A stretch of DNA of 64,000 bases from ZC4RG29 sp964521255. GTDB taxonomy: Bacteria > Bacteroidota > Bacteroidia > Cytophagales > Cyclobacteriaceae. Each line of letters begins with the position of its first letter. Position 1 is the first letter of the stretch. Of this stretch, positions 1 through 7,257 are shown in pieces. The DNA lies in contig CAZFRM010000011.1 in assembly GCA_964521255.1 (NCBI GenBank), forward strand, positions 1 to 64,000, in the 5' to 3' direction. The notes under the pieces were generated by a model. The model saw only the letters and a program-made list of their open reading frames with translations. It was not told the origin of the DNA and did no database searches. Made by a program: the position numbers and the translations under genes.

Positions 1-75
1 AAAGCTAAAAAAACAAATGGTGGGTAGAAAAGATATGGGTATAGACAAGCTCCTTCGGAGAGAGGTAGGAGTGAG

Positions 76-97
76 CCTGCCTGCCGGCAAAGGCAGG
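76..97. repeat. REP-like short palindrome
   Basis: A 22-base imperfect palindrome, cctgcc...ggcagg, in the non-coding left edge of the window. The same design recurs at 3427, 36405 and 56302. I see no gene in positions 1-210. Confidence 0.6.
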
Positions 98-102
98 GCC
101 AG

Positions 103-170
103 ATAAAGAAACATCAAGAAAATCAAGGGATCATGTAGGTGTTCTTTTTTTAGTCGGACATTAGTGATAT
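103..170. repeat. MITE-like repeat, partial copy
   Basis: Positions 103-130 are identical over 28 bases to 35392-35419. About 20 bases further on both places carry ttttagtc followed by ggaca. The copy at 35.4 kb has this motif inverted at its other end; here the left end is missing and a REP-like palindrome lies just upstream. This looks like the remnant of a small element with terminal inverted repeats. Confidence 0.5.
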
Positions 171-210
171 AAATAATAAAAGCACAAAGAGTATTAAGAA
201 CTCCGTTGAA

Positions 211-1143
211 TCAAGAGGCGGACAAAAACTTTACCGCCCGTTCTTCTGACCAATATAAACCATTTTTGGAGAATTGTGAGAATCCAACATGACCACCTCT
301 AACAGGGGATTCAAATATGACGAAGGAATGACCGCTTAAGTCAGGATAACATTCTTCACTTAGAAATGGATCATTTTTGGCGCTAATGATAAGTGTAGGT
401 GTGGTGATGTTATTCACAAAAAATAGAGAGCTGCAACTTTCATAATAATGAAGTGCGTTAAGAAATCCATGCAGTGGTGCGGTATAGTAGTTATCAAATT
501 CATAGAGCGTTTTAATCTTCTCAATTCCTTTGATGTCAATGCCGCTCATGAGTTTTGATTTGCTCATTACCTTTAGCTTTAAACTTTTCAGGAAGCGTCG
601 TGAATAAATAAAATTGGAGGGCTCTGAAATTTTCTCGCAACTGTTCTTAAGATCCATCGGTACGGAGAATGCAACAGCTCTCTTAATTTGTGATTTCTCC
701 CTTTGTTCACCGAGATACTTCAAAATAATATTTCCGCCTAAACTGAAGCCAACAAGGTATATTTCCTCATAACCTTTTGATTTCGCATGCTGCACAACTA
801 CATCAAGGTCGTCGGTCGCGCCACTGTGATAGAAACGCAGGCACCGGTTCATTTCAGTTCCGCAGCCGCGATAGTTCCAGGTGAGTGTGTCGAATCCATT
901 TATAAATAATGCCCTTGCCATTCCGGTGACATATTGGCGCTGGGCATTTCCTTCCAGGCCATGAGAGATTATCACTACTTTTTTTGATGACTGATTCATC
1001 CAGAAGAGATCGAGGAAATCTTCATCTGGTGTAGCGATACGCTCCGCAGTATGTGGTGCGTAATCAACCCTTCTCAGTAACGAAGGGTAAATAGTTTCAA
1101 GATGAGCATTGAATAAAAAAAATGGAGGCTTATAATTCAGCAC
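211..1143 (-). CDS. YheT-family alpha/beta hydrolase
   Basis: A 310-residue cytoplasmic alpha/beta hydrolase resembling the YheT/ABHD1-3 esterase family. The nucleophile elbow GFSLGG lies near residues 132-137, an oxyanion-type HGLEGN motif near 61-66, and a late GGHVGF motif supplies the likely catalytic His. The N-terminal pattern PPFFLFNAHLETIYPSL is typical of the family, where HLETI is strongly conserved. The start codon is GTG; no in-frame ATG lies close by. It is the last gene of an operon-like row (TerC, DinB-type protein, hydrolase), with 6 bases separating it from the upstream gene. The natural ester substrate is unknown. Confidence 0.85.
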   Translation of the reverse strand: MLNYKPPFFLFNAHLETIYPSLLRRVDYAPHTAERIATPDEDFLDLFWMNQSSKKVVIISHGLEGNAQRQYVTGMARALFINGFDTLTWNYRGCGTEMNRCLRFYHSGATDDLDVVVQHAKSKGYEEIYLVGFSLGGNIILKYLGEQREKSQIKRAVAFSVPMDLKNSCEKISEPSNFIYSRRFLKSLKLKVMSKSKLMSGIDIKGIEKIKTLYEFDNYYTAPLHGFLNALHYYESCSSLFFVNNITTPTLIISAKNDPFLSEECYPDLSGHSFVIFESPVRGGHVGFSQFSKNGLYWSEERAVKFLSAS

Positions 1144-1149
1144 ATTGTC

Positions 1150-1677
1150 TTACTTTTTATTGGCAACGATGCGTATGTGGCCTAAGTGATGTTCGCCATG
1201 CCATGCATAAGTAGCCACTTGCCGTGCAAGGCTCACGTGTTTCTTTGTTTCAGGATGAAGGAAGCTTTTTGAAAAATCTTCAGTCTTTAGTTTCCTTAAT
1301 ATAGTAACCCATTTTACATGCAGAACCTTCAACAGTTCAATGGAAAAGCCAGGGTCAAGTTTAGTCTCTGGTGTTTCAGCCCAGGCCTTTTCATCGTATG
1401 CTTTAATAGTTGGAGTATCTTCTGTCAGTGTCCACTTCAGTCTTATGTAAGCATTCATATGACTGTCGGGAATATGATGCAATACCTGCCGAACGGTCCA
1501 CCCGCCAGGGCGATAGGGTGTATCAAGTTGGGCTAGTGTTAAGGATTTTATTTCTGTTTCAATTTTATGCGGCGCCGCTTCGATCTGGTCGATGAAGCGA
1601 TTTAATTCCTGTGTTGAATACGTTTCTTTAGAATTAAATCTTCCAATTGGATAACGGAGGTGCTCATCATTATTCAT
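1150..1677 (-). CDS. DinB/YfiT-type metal-dependent protein
   Basis: A 175-residue four-helix DinB-superfamily protein close to the YfiT/BstA group. Histidines that would form the metal site are visible at HHIPDSH (about residues 66-72) and WHGEHHLGH (about 159-167). In Firmicutes, relatives are bacillithiol S-transferases or putative metal hydrolases; Bacteroidota members are mostly untested, so the thiol cofactor is inference. The start ATG lies inside the end of the upstream terC-like gene (8-base overlap), indicating translational coupling. Confidence 0.85.
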   Translation of the reverse strand: MNNDEHLRYPIGRFNSKETYSTQELNRFIDQIEAAPHKIETEIKSLTLAQLDTPYRPGGWTVRQVLHHIPDSHMNAYIRLKWTLTEDTPTIKAYDEKAWAETPETKLDPGFSIELLKVLHVKWVTILRKLKTEDFSKSFLHPETKKHVSLARQVATYAWHGEHHLGHIRIVANKK

Positions 1678-2407
1678 GGGATTCTTGTTTAACTTTCTTT
1701 TTCCTTTTTCTTACCCGGATGTTGATCATTTCAATTACGAGAGAAAAAGCGACGGCGAAGTAAATATAACCTTTCGGTATATCGTAATGCAATCCTTCCA
1801 GGAATAGCATAAAGCCAATGAGAATAAGAAAACCTAAAGCCAGTACCTCCATGGAAGGATGTTTGTGAATAAAATTGCTGATCCTTCCTGAGAAAACAAT
1901 CATGATTATAATAGATAAGACTACGGCCACAATCATAATTATTACATGGTTTGTCAACCCGACGGCTGTCAATATAGAGTCGAAAGAGAAAATAATATCC
2001 AGCAAGATTATCTGAACAATTATTCCGCTAACATTTACTTCCTTTTTTGTGTCTGGCTTACCTTCATCTTCTTCACCATCCATTTCTGAGTTTATCTCAC
2101 GTGTACTCTTTGCAATCAGGAAGAGGCCACCAAGTCCCAGAATCAAATCGCGCCCGCTGATAGTTTTTCCAAGCATGGTGAACAGGGGCTCTTTAAAACC
2201 AATTACCCAGGTGATACCGAGTAGTAAAACAATGCGCACGACCATGGCCAGTACCAGGCCCATGTTTCTTGTCTTTGCCCGTATTTCTTCAGGGAGCCGG
2301 TTTGAAACTATCGAAATGAAAATAATATTGTCAATGCCAAGCACAACCTCAAAGAATGTAAGCGTAAGGAGTGCAAGCCAGGTCTCCGGCTGAAGAAAAA
2401 TTTCCAT
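1670..2407 (-). CDS. TerC family integral membrane protein
   Basis: A 245-residue polytopic protein with about seven hydrophobic segments. It carries the two acidic membrane motifs of the TerC family: FFEVVLGIDNIIF near residues 18-30, and LLDIIFSFDSIL in the second half after a charged loop rich in Glu and Lys. TerC proteins are membrane transporters linked to metal (Mn2+) export and tellurite resistance; the substrate here is not evident. The C terminus is a very basic tail (RVRKRKKKVK). It is the first gene of the operon-like row. The 226 bases upstream (2408-2633) contain no gene that I can support and would hold the promoter. Confidence 0.9.
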   Translation of the reverse strand: MEIFLQPETWLALLTLTFFEVVLGIDNIIFISIVSNRLPEEIRAKTRNMGLVLAMVVRIVLLLGITWVIGFKEPLFTMLGKTISGRDLILGLGGLFLIAKSTREINSEMDGEEDEGKPDTKKEVNVSGIIVQIILLDIIFSFDSILTAVGLTNHVIIMIVAVVLSIIIMIVFSGRISNFIHKHPSMEVLALGFLILIGFMLFLEGLHYDIPKGYIYFAVAFSLVIEMINIRVRKRKKKVKQESHE

Positions 2408-2633
2408 TTTAAAGTGTTAATCCAGGCCTTTTAAAAAACTTGTCTGCTTAACAAACGGGCGGAAATTAACGAGAATTCCCATCCGCCACAAGAAGGCGTA
2501 ATGAACAAATGAAAACCGCGCAATTAGAAGCATTGATCTTTCTGTATTTACCCTCTTTTTGATGAACTGCCTGTTAGTGCCACAAAGGAGTCAGGACTTC
2601 AACACCTTTATTAACTCTCCATGACCGCAGTTT

Positions 2634-3395
2634 TCATCTTCTTTTTAAAATCTTTTCACGAAGAACGCGCGAAGGCCTTACCCTGCTTACTTTATAATGC
2701 TTGATAACATATTCTTGTACGTACCGGTTTGCTTCTTCAATGTCATCGGTAAATAAAACAAGGTTCAGGTCTTTTTCGGATATCGTTCCGCTATCAAGCA
2801 TCTCTTTTAATAAGGTGTTCAAAGGTTCAAAGTATTTTTTTCCCATTAGTACTACGGGGAAGTCTTTTATTATCCCGGTTTGAATTAATGTTAGTGTTTC
2901 AAAAAACTCATCCATGGTACCCATGCCACCGGGCAAGACTACAAATGCGAATGAATATTTTACGAGCAAAACTTTTCTTACAAAGAAATACTTGATAGTG
3001 ACCCAGCGGTGCATATATGGATTTGGATCCTGCTCAAACGGCAATTCAATATTACACCCTACGGAGACTCCGCCATTTTCAAATGCCCCTCGATTAGCGG
3101 CTTCCATTATTCCGGGGCCTCCTCCTGTCATAACGGTCACCCCGGCCTCTGCCAGCTTCTTTCCTACCGCATACGCCATTTTGTAATAGGTATGATCTTC
3201 TTTAAAACGGGCTGAACCGAACACGGTTATACAGGGTCCTACAAAATGAAGGGCGCGAAATCCTTTGATGAATTCCCACAACACGCGAATTACAAAGAAA
3301 AATTCAAACGCCCTGCTACGCGGACCTTCCAGGAATTTTTCTTCATCCTTGGGTTGAAGAGAAAGTGGTTTATAATCCTCGCGTATGGTTTTCAT
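2634..3395 (-). CDS. LOG family nucleotide phosphoribohydrolase-like protein
   Basis: A 253-residue LOG/YgdH-type protein with a Rossmann-like fold. The family signatures are TGGGPGIMEAANRGA near residue 90-104 and PGGMGTMDEFFE near 154-165. Characterised LOG proteins hydrolyse cytokinin riboside 5'-monophosphate, or nucleoside monophosphates such as AMP, to base plus ribose-phosphate. The ~50-residue N-terminal extension is rich in aromatic and basic residues, as is common in the Bacteroidota form. It is preceded by an intergenic repeat and seems monocistronic. Confidence 0.85.
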   Translation of the reverse strand: MKTIREDYKPLSLQPKDEEKFLEGPRSRAFEFFFVIRVLWEFIKGFRALHFVGPCITVFGSARFKEDHTYYKMAYAVGKKLAEAGVTVMTGGGPGIMEAANRGAFENGGVSVGCNIELPFEQDPNPYMHRWVTIKYFFVRKVLLVKYSFAFVVLPGGMGTMDEFFETLTLIQTGIIKDFPVVLMGKKYFEPLNTLLKEMLDSGTISEKDLNLVLFTDDIEEANRYVQEYVIKHYKVSRVRPSRVLREKILKRR

Positions 3396-3426
3396 TTAAA
3401 AATATTGAAAGGATTGAATAATTGAA

Positions 3427-3447
3427 CCTGTCTGCCGTCAGGCAAGG
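3427..3447. repeat. REP-like short palindrome
   Basis: A 21-base imperfect palindrome of the cctgtctg...caggcaagg type. It sits inside an intergenic run of ttgaata-like repeats (attgaataattgaa on the left, tagttgaatag on the right), as if inserted into it. Confidence 0.55.
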
Positions 3448-3474
3448 TAGTTGAATAGGGAAGAAATACTTGTC

Positions 3475-4278
3475 TCAATATCCAATTTCCGCCAATGCTT
3501 TTTCAAGTACTTCTTTAAGATCAGGTTGTTGAGAAAGTGTACTCTTCAATCCATCAATAATAAAATTGGGTACTTTTTCTCCGCGTTGTATACGACTCTT
3601 GATGTCAGCAGTCATTTCCAGGGCAGTGGCTTTGCCTTCAAAGTCTGCATGTTGGTTTATACTTTCAGTTAATGTATCCCAGGAAGTGGATTTTGTACCT
3701 TTTTCTTTTTCTGTGCTTATCTTTTTCTCCACATCAGTAGTCTTGGCTGCAATACAGTTGTTATACTCATCAACAATTGTTTCCAGGTCTTTTTTGCTGT
3801 AAACATCCTGATCAAGTTTCACTTTCAGAGCATCACAATCGCCGAGGAATTTTGACATTTGTTTCTTGAAACCAAGGTTCGGAACCTCCATGCCATCACC
3901 ATCAGCTTTCAATAGAAAACGTCCATCATATGAGGTGGATTTGTCTACCTGAAAAGTAAGGAGGCTTAAATAGCCGGGTTTAAGAAGTTTCATGAACGCA
4001 TAACCGTACGGGCCTTTTACCGGTTTATAAATTTCGTTTCCATAGGTAAAAGACTTTGTATTAAGAATAGAGTACACATTTTTGCCGTCTTCATTCTTAA
4101 CCTGAACTTTTTTCTCTGCTGCATAAAACATTAGCTTAAGTTCACCCTTAACGGTATCGCCCCGTGTGGTAACTAAAAAATCATTTTGTGCCCGCGAGCA
4201 TTGATACGCCAGCATAAAAAGTATGAGGAACAGGATATGAATGATGATGTAATTTTTCATAAGAATTGCTTTTAACAT
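3475..4278 (-). CDS. Secreted protein of unknown function
   Basis: A 267-residue protein with an N-terminal signal sequence (hydrophobic residues about 9-25, ending near SRAQ). The ATG at 4260 is an equally good start and gives a more compact signal peptide. The mature part opens with a beta-rich segment containing TTRGDTVKGEL, a pattern often seen in Bacteroidota secreted proteins of unknown role. It is followed by a helical, Lys/Asp-rich second half with no cysteine pairs and no catalytic motif. I do not recognise a named family. It stands alone between the LOG gene and the SPFH operon, all on the same strand. Confidence 0.65.
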   Translation of the reverse strand: MLKAILMKNYIIIHILFLILFMLAYQCSRAQNDFLVTTRGDTVKGELKLMFYAAEKKVQVKNEDGKNVYSILNTKSFTYGNEIYKPVKGPYGYAFMKLLKPGYLSLLTFQVDKSTSYDGRFLLKADGDGMEVPNLGFKKQMSKFLGDCDALKVKLDQDVYSKKDLETIVDEYNNCIAAKTTDVEKKISTEKEKGTKSTSWDTLTESINQHADFEGKATALEMTADIKSRIQRGEKVPNFIIDGLKSTLSQQPDLKEVLEKALAEIGY

Positions 4279-4343
4279 AACAACAAGCTTAACGGTACTT
4301 TAAATTTTTTGGAAAGTAAAGTATAAAATCGATTCCATTCAAA

Positions 4344-4499
4344 TTATTTTGATTTGAGACGGCCTGCTTCTTTAAGAGCTTTTGTAATAATCCATTCCAA
4401 TTGCCCGTTTGTGCTTCTGAATTCATCGGCTGCCCATTTCTCAAGTGCTTTTAAGACTTCAGGGTCCAGGCGAAGGACAAATGGTTTTTTTTGTGCCAT
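4344..4499 (-). CDS. Small Arc-like (ribbon-helix-helix) protein
   Basis: A 51-residue protein with N terminus MAQKKPFVLRLDPEVLKALE, the hallmark of Arc/ribbon-helix-helix DNA-binding proteins: a short beta strand FVLRLD followed by two helices. Its ATG overlaps the stop of the PH-like gene as TAATG, so the two are almost certainly translationally coupled. It is the third gene of the SPFH - PH-like - Arc operon. An RHH protein here might autoregulate the operon, but that is inference. The stop is a clean TAA and the downstream gap to 4278 is short. Confidence 0.75.
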   Translation of the reverse strand: MAQKKPFVLRLDPEVLKALEKWAADEFRSTNGQLEWIITKALKEAGRLKSK

Positions 4500-5020
4500 T
4501 AATCGTTAGGTTGTCGATCAAAAAGTTTTTTCATTGCCCTGGATATTTCTTCCGGCTGTTGTGTACCTATATAAAGCGTCTTACCGGATGAGAGTTTCAG
4601 AGCGATCTTTTTATTGCCTTGTACATTGAGTGTTTTGGAATTGATCCCATACCGCACTCCAAATTGCATGGTAAACCGTGAGACAATTTTCCAGTTGTTA
4701 ATTTGTTCCCGGTAAATCGTATGCCATTTACGGATCAGTGGAAAATAGCGGTACGAAATTCCAAACCTGTCAATGCGCGTCTGAAGATGAAAACTTTTAT
4801 GAAGAATGATCAACCCGATACTGAAAAGTATGGAAAAAAAGGAAAAAATAACGATGCCGGTATCCGACATAGGCTTATTTCCGAACGGCCGCTTTTGTAC
4901 AAGTTGTATGTATACGCCGGCAAAGGCTATTCCAACCATGAGCAGCAGTACGGAAATAATCAGGAGCCAAAGCCATATTTGTGTGAACCTTTGACTTTCT
5001 TCAAAATAAGTTTTCTCCAT
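4499..5020 (-). CDS. Membrane protein with bacterial PH-like domain
   Basis: A 173-residue protein with two membrane segments near residues 14-38 and 52-72. They are followed by a beta-rich soluble part containing TRIDRFGISYRYFPL and SGKTLYIGTQQPEEI. This order, paired helices then a bPH-like sheet, is typical of small YdbS/YdbT-like membrane PH proteins. It lies 21 bases downstream of the SPFH gene and overlaps the Arc-like gene. The direct neighbourhood suggests a membrane microdomain function; no catalytic motif is visible. Confidence 0.6.
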   Translation of the reverse strand: MEKTYFEESQRFTQIWLWLLIISVLLLMVGIAFAGVYIQLVQKRPFGNKPMSDTGIVIFSFFSILFSIGLIILHKSFHLQTRIDRFGISYRYFPLIRKWHTIYREQINNWKIVSRFTMQFGVRYGINSKTLNVQGNKKIALKLSSGKTLYIGTQQPEEISRAMKKLFDRQPND

Positions 5021-5041
5021 GCACAGTGCTTTACGTATCTG

Positions 5042-5890
5042 TTAATATAATGTACCTGCATTCACTACAGGGCTGGCGTCTTTATCGCCACACAATACTA
5101 CCATTAGATTACTTACCATGGCAGCTTTTCTTTCTTCATCAAGATCTACAATTTTTTCGCGACTCAAATGTTCCAATGCCATTTGTACCATGCTTACAGC
5201 GCCTTCTACAATTTTAAAGCGGGCGGCAACTACAGCGGTAGCTTGTTGTCTTCTCAGCATCGCTCCTGCAATTTCAGATGCGTAGGCGAGGTATCCAATG
5301 CGGGCTTCGATAACATGAATGCCGGCAATGTCGAGACGGTTGCGTAAATTTTCTTCGAGGGCGCTATTTACTTCTTCATTTCCTGAACGCAACGTAACCT
5401 CCGAATCATTGTCAAAATTATCATAAGCATATAGCCCTGCCAGTCTTCTCACAGCCGAATCACTTTGAATGCGAACAAAGTTTTCATAATTATCAACCTC
5501 GAAAGCTGCTTTGTAAGTGTCACGCACCTGCCAAACCAGGATGACACCGATTTGAATCGGGTTCCCGACTTTGTCGTTGACCTTGATTTTCTCACTGTCA
5601 AAATTTCGCGCCCGCAAAGAGATTGAAGTTTTTGTGTAAAAAGGATTTACCCAGTAAAAGCCATTCTTCTTAACCGTTCCTTTATAATCGCCAAAGAGTA
5701 CAAGTACACGCGATCCATTAGGATTCACATAGAAAAATCCTGGTAGCATGCCCAGAGCAAAAACAATTGAAAGAATGAATATGGGATTGCGCAGCAGAAT
5801 TAATCCACCAATGCTTGCCAATAAAATGATAAGTACAGAGACAATCATCAGATACCCTGATAATGGCAAATGCTCTTTTTCGTTATCCAT
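5042..5890 (-). CDS. SPFH (band 7) domain protein
   Basis: A 282-residue stomatin/prohibitin/flotillin/HflK-C-type protein. Two hydrophobic segments (about residues 12-32 and 34-50) precede the SPFH domain, which opens with FGDYKGTVKKNGFYW and includes a FDSEKIKVNDKVGNPI strand. The late part carries AGAMLRRQQATAVVAAR, typical of the helical region after the band-7 core. SPFH proteins assemble into membrane rings or scaffolds. It is the first gene of a three-gene operon with the PH-like and Arc-like genes. The 155 bases to the divergent bestrophin gene must hold both promoters. Confidence 0.9.
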   Translation of the reverse strand: MDNEKEHLPLSGYLMIVSVLIILLASIGGLILLRNPIFILSIVFALGMLPGFFYVNPNGSRVLVLFGDYKGTVKKNGFYWVNPFYTKTSISLRARNFDSEKIKVNDKVGNPIQIGVILVWQVRDTYKAAFEVDNYENFVRIQSDSAVRRLAGLYAYDNFDNDSEVTLRSGNEEVNSALEENLRNRLDIAGIHVIEARIGYLAYASEIAGAMLRRQQATAVVAARFKIVEGAVSMVQMALEHLSREKIVDLDEERKAAMVSNLMVVLCGDKDASPVVNAGTLY

Positions 5891-6045
5891 AGTAGTTTGT
5901 TGTTAGATGGTTTTGACTTTTAACGGTGATATTGAAATGATATCATAAATATATCATTATGAATTTTAATACGCAAGTCCCGCCGTAAGGTTTCAGTTTG
6001 TAAATGATTTTCGGATAGCGTTATTTTGGCGCTGCTAAAAATTAT

Positions 6046-6930
6046 ATGGTTAATTATAATCCGAAAACCTGGGGAGCGCTTCTGTTCCATGCTTATAGTC
6101 GTCATGTAATCCGCCGGTTATGGCCCTCCATCTTTTTCATGGCTGCGTTTACCGCGGGAATTTGCTATTATATTATAGGATACCTCGGTATGGATTATCA
6201 CAAGTTTGAAGGCACCACCACTGTACACTCTTTATTGGGTATTGTGCTGGGTCTTTTCCTGGTCTTCCGGGTAAACTCAGCCTACGATCGTTGGTATGAA
6301 GGGAGGCGCATGTGGGGAGGCCTGGTAAACAGCACCCGGAACCTTGCCATCAAGCTTAATGCGTATATCCCTTCAGATGATTATGAGGCACGGGAGTGGT
6401 TTGCCATTATGATTGCCAATATTCCTTATGCTGCGAAGGAACACTTGCGTTTGGGCGCTCAACCCGCACAGCTTCAGGCTGCAGGAGAAGATTTTATGGA
6501 GTCTGTCGCCAATTGTACACACCTGCCCAACAGAATTTGCAGTTTGATCTATACCCGGATCAATACGTTATACAAGAAAAATAAGATCAGTGGCGATCAG
6601 TTAATCAACCTCGACAAGGAGATGAAAGATTTTATTGACATTATTGGTGGCTGTGAGCGGATCAAGAACACACCCATTCCGTATTCGTACACCATGTACA
6701 TAAAGAAATTTATATTCACCTACATTATCACATTACCTTTCGGCTTCATCTCTACGTTTGGCTATTTCACCGTTGCTACCGTTGTATTTATGACGTATAT
6801 ATTATTGAGTGTGGAACTTATTGCCGAAGAAATAGAAGATCCTTTTGGAACGGATTTGAATGATCTTCCTACCAATGAGCTTTCAAAAAAGATTAAAAAA
6901 GATGTAAAAGAGATTTTACAAGTTAACTGA
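6046..6930 (+). CDS. Bestrophin-like anion channel protein
   Basis: A 294-residue member of the bestrophin/UPF0187 family. Family features are the N-terminal W-G segment, RVNSAYDRWYEGRRMWG near residues 84-100, a conserved helical middle, and FGTDLNDLP near the C terminus. Four membrane segments are visible (about 26-46, 60-82, and two between 220 and 262). Bacterial bestrophins form pentameric ion channels. It is divergent from the SPFH operon, and its last 8 bases overlap the end of a small gene on the opposite strand. Confidence 0.9.
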   Translation: MVNYNPKTWGALLFHAYSRHVIRRLWPSIFFMAAFTAGICYYIIGYLGMDYHKFEGTTTVHSLLGIVLGLFLVFRVNSAYDRWYEGRRMWGGLVNSTRNLAIKLNAYIPSDDYEAREWFAIMIANIPYAAKEHLRLGAQPAQLQAAGEDFMESVANCTHLPNRICSLIYTRINTLYKKNKISGDQLINLDKEMKDFIDIIGGCERIKNTPIPYSYTMYIKKFIFTYIITLPFGFISTFGYFTVATVVFMTYILLSVELIAEEIEDPFGTDLNDLPTNELSKKIKKDVKEILQVN

Positions 6931-7048
6931 ACAGTGTTGAAAAAAGGAAATATAAGATGATCAGCAGGATAAGAACGCCGTACATGATCAGATCAACCCG
7001 TACATAGGGCTTATATTGTTTATACATTTCTTTGATTCTTTTGAACAT
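6923..7048 (-). CDS. Small single-pass membrane protein (41 aa)
   Basis: A 41-residue reading frame: a basic amphipathic start (MFKRIKEMYKQYKPY), then one strongly hydrophobic segment, residues 21-38. The charge pattern is that of a real small membrane protein, and no other gene explains this gap. It converges on the bestrophin gene with an 8-base overlap of the two ends. I know no named family. Confidence 0.5.
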   Translation of the reverse strand: MFKRIKEMYKQYKPYVRVDLIMYGVLILLIILYFLFSTLFS

Positions 7049-7257
7049 TTTAAATGTTATAATTTTATAAGTAGCAAAAGTAACTATTTATTTTTTTATC
7101 CGTCTTACGTAATTGATTGAAGTAATTTTTAATCAATATTCTCCTGAAAAGTTTATCATCCAACGCTGGCCCTAACGGAAGCCATATTGAAAAAAACTCA
7201 AAGTGTTGTATGGGGGTGATGATGAAGTTGATTGTCTTCCATCAAAAGACAGTAAAA

